IMG/VR virus record: IMGVR_UViG_3300046007_002562
Span: 1-36,967 of that record
Length of the DNA stretch: 36,967 nt
Direction: 5' to 3' (one strand)
DNA from: a virus
Shown in pieces: positions 36,564 to 36,967 of the stretch. A program made the position numbers and the translations under genes. The stretch's first letter is position 1; the number at the start of each line of letters is the position of its first letter. The notes beneath the pieces were generated by a model. It was not told where the DNA came from and did not search any database. It worked only from the letters and a program-made list of their open reading frames with translations.

Positions 36564-36967
36564 ATGCCAGTACCTAATATATTTGCTAATGCGACAGCAA
36601 CGATTCCGTTATCGCAACTGGACGCAAACTTTGCCACAGCCATCACGCTCGGCAATACCGCTATTCAGCTAGGCAATACGGTATCGACGCTAAACAACAT
36701 GACGTTTGCCAACGTCACGATTAGCTCCGTATCCACACCAGTCACGGTAGCTCAAGGTGGTACGGGTGTTGCCAATATTACTGCCAATGTTGTCATTCTA
36801 GGCAATGCAACTGGTGCAATTAAAGAGGTTGCGCCGGGAACTACTGGCAACGTGCTGACTTCGGATGGCAATACTTGGCAAAGCCAAGCGCCGGGTGCTG
36901 TAACAGGCAACGTGACGATTGGTAACACTACCGTATCGTTGGGTGGCACAACCAGTTCACTAGGAAA
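36564..36967 (+). CDS. Tail fibre-like protein, N-terminal part (continues at position 1)
   Basis: The open frame starts at ATG directly after the previous stop and runs off the window. It encodes NIFANATATIPLSQLDANFA, a TPVTVAQGGTGVANI motif typical of fibre necks, and Asn/Thr/Gly-rich strands. The last two bases plus base 1 make Lys, and the frame continues to the stop at 140-142, giving about 181 residues in all. Its position after the nozzle gene fits a fibre attachment protein. Confidence 0.75.
   Translation, partial: MPVPNIFANATATIPLSQLDANFATAITLGNTAIQLGNTVSTLNNMTFANVTISSVSTPVTVAQGGTGVANITANVVILGNATGAIKEVAPGTTGNVLTSDGNTWQSQAPGAVTGNVTIGNTTVSLGGTTSSLG

Noticed and set aside
1-36967. tRNA genes, insertion sequences and integrase
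   Set aside because: None was recognised by reading. This does not exclude a divergent tRNA, which a covariance-model scan would settle.

Overview
The window looks like the complete, circularly permuted genome of a short-tailed (podovirus-like) bacteriophage, opened inside a tail-fibre gene. The last gene (from 36564) runs off the right end in a frame that continues exactly into the open frame at the left end (stop at 140-142), so joining the ends gives one intact gene of about 181 residues. The genome carries a large terminase, portal, scaffold, HK97-type capsid protein, adaptor, nozzle-like protein, large coiled-coil ejection-type proteins and tail fibres, but no sheath, tape measure or integrase. 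Perfect DnaA boxes and proteobacterial-type phage genes suggest a Gram-negative, probably freshwater or environmental proteobacterial host. This host assignment is inference.

Layout. (1) Rightward late genes run from about 30.84 kb through the circular junction to 16.14 kb: scaffold, capsid, small beta-rich virion proteins, adaptor, nozzle, tail fibres and fibre chaperone, an acyl carrier protein plus ketosynthase pair, ejection-type proteins, a cluster of small proteins, holin, M15 endolysin and a methyltransferase. They end at a strong tandem-hairpin terminator (16155-16206). (2) Leftward genes 21.67 to 16.2 kb: small membrane and zinc-binding proteins, then a recombination module (YqaJ exonuclease, RecT/Rad52-like annealing protein, an SSB-tip protein, Holliday-junction resolvase) and a glycosyltransferase. 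(3) A 688-bp gene-free region (21669-22356) with three DnaA boxes, 17-bp iterons and flanking inverted repeats is the likely replication origin. (4) Leftward genes 24.41 to 22.36 kb include an ArdC-type antirestriction protein and end at a terminator. (5) A 529-bp control region separates these from rightward genes 24.94 to 30.80 kb: a DUF7303-like protein, a Cro/CI-like regulator, a DUF5672 glycosyltransferase, terminase, an HTH protein and portal, closed by a terminator followed at once by a promoter for the capsid genes.

The most unusual content is the acyl carrier protein and beta-ketoacyl synthase (4269-5683). They are translationally coupled and keep every canonical catalytic residue. 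They sit in the virion gene block with no other fatty-acid gene, between a conserved 115-residue unknown and a protein that may be acetyltransferase-like. Also notable are the host-dependent origin (no polymerase, primase or helicase is seen), a shared operator-like palindrome GTGC-N4-GCAC at both leftward promoters, a repeated ribosome-binding leader, and several unlisted microgenes, including a secreted cysteine-rich peptide.
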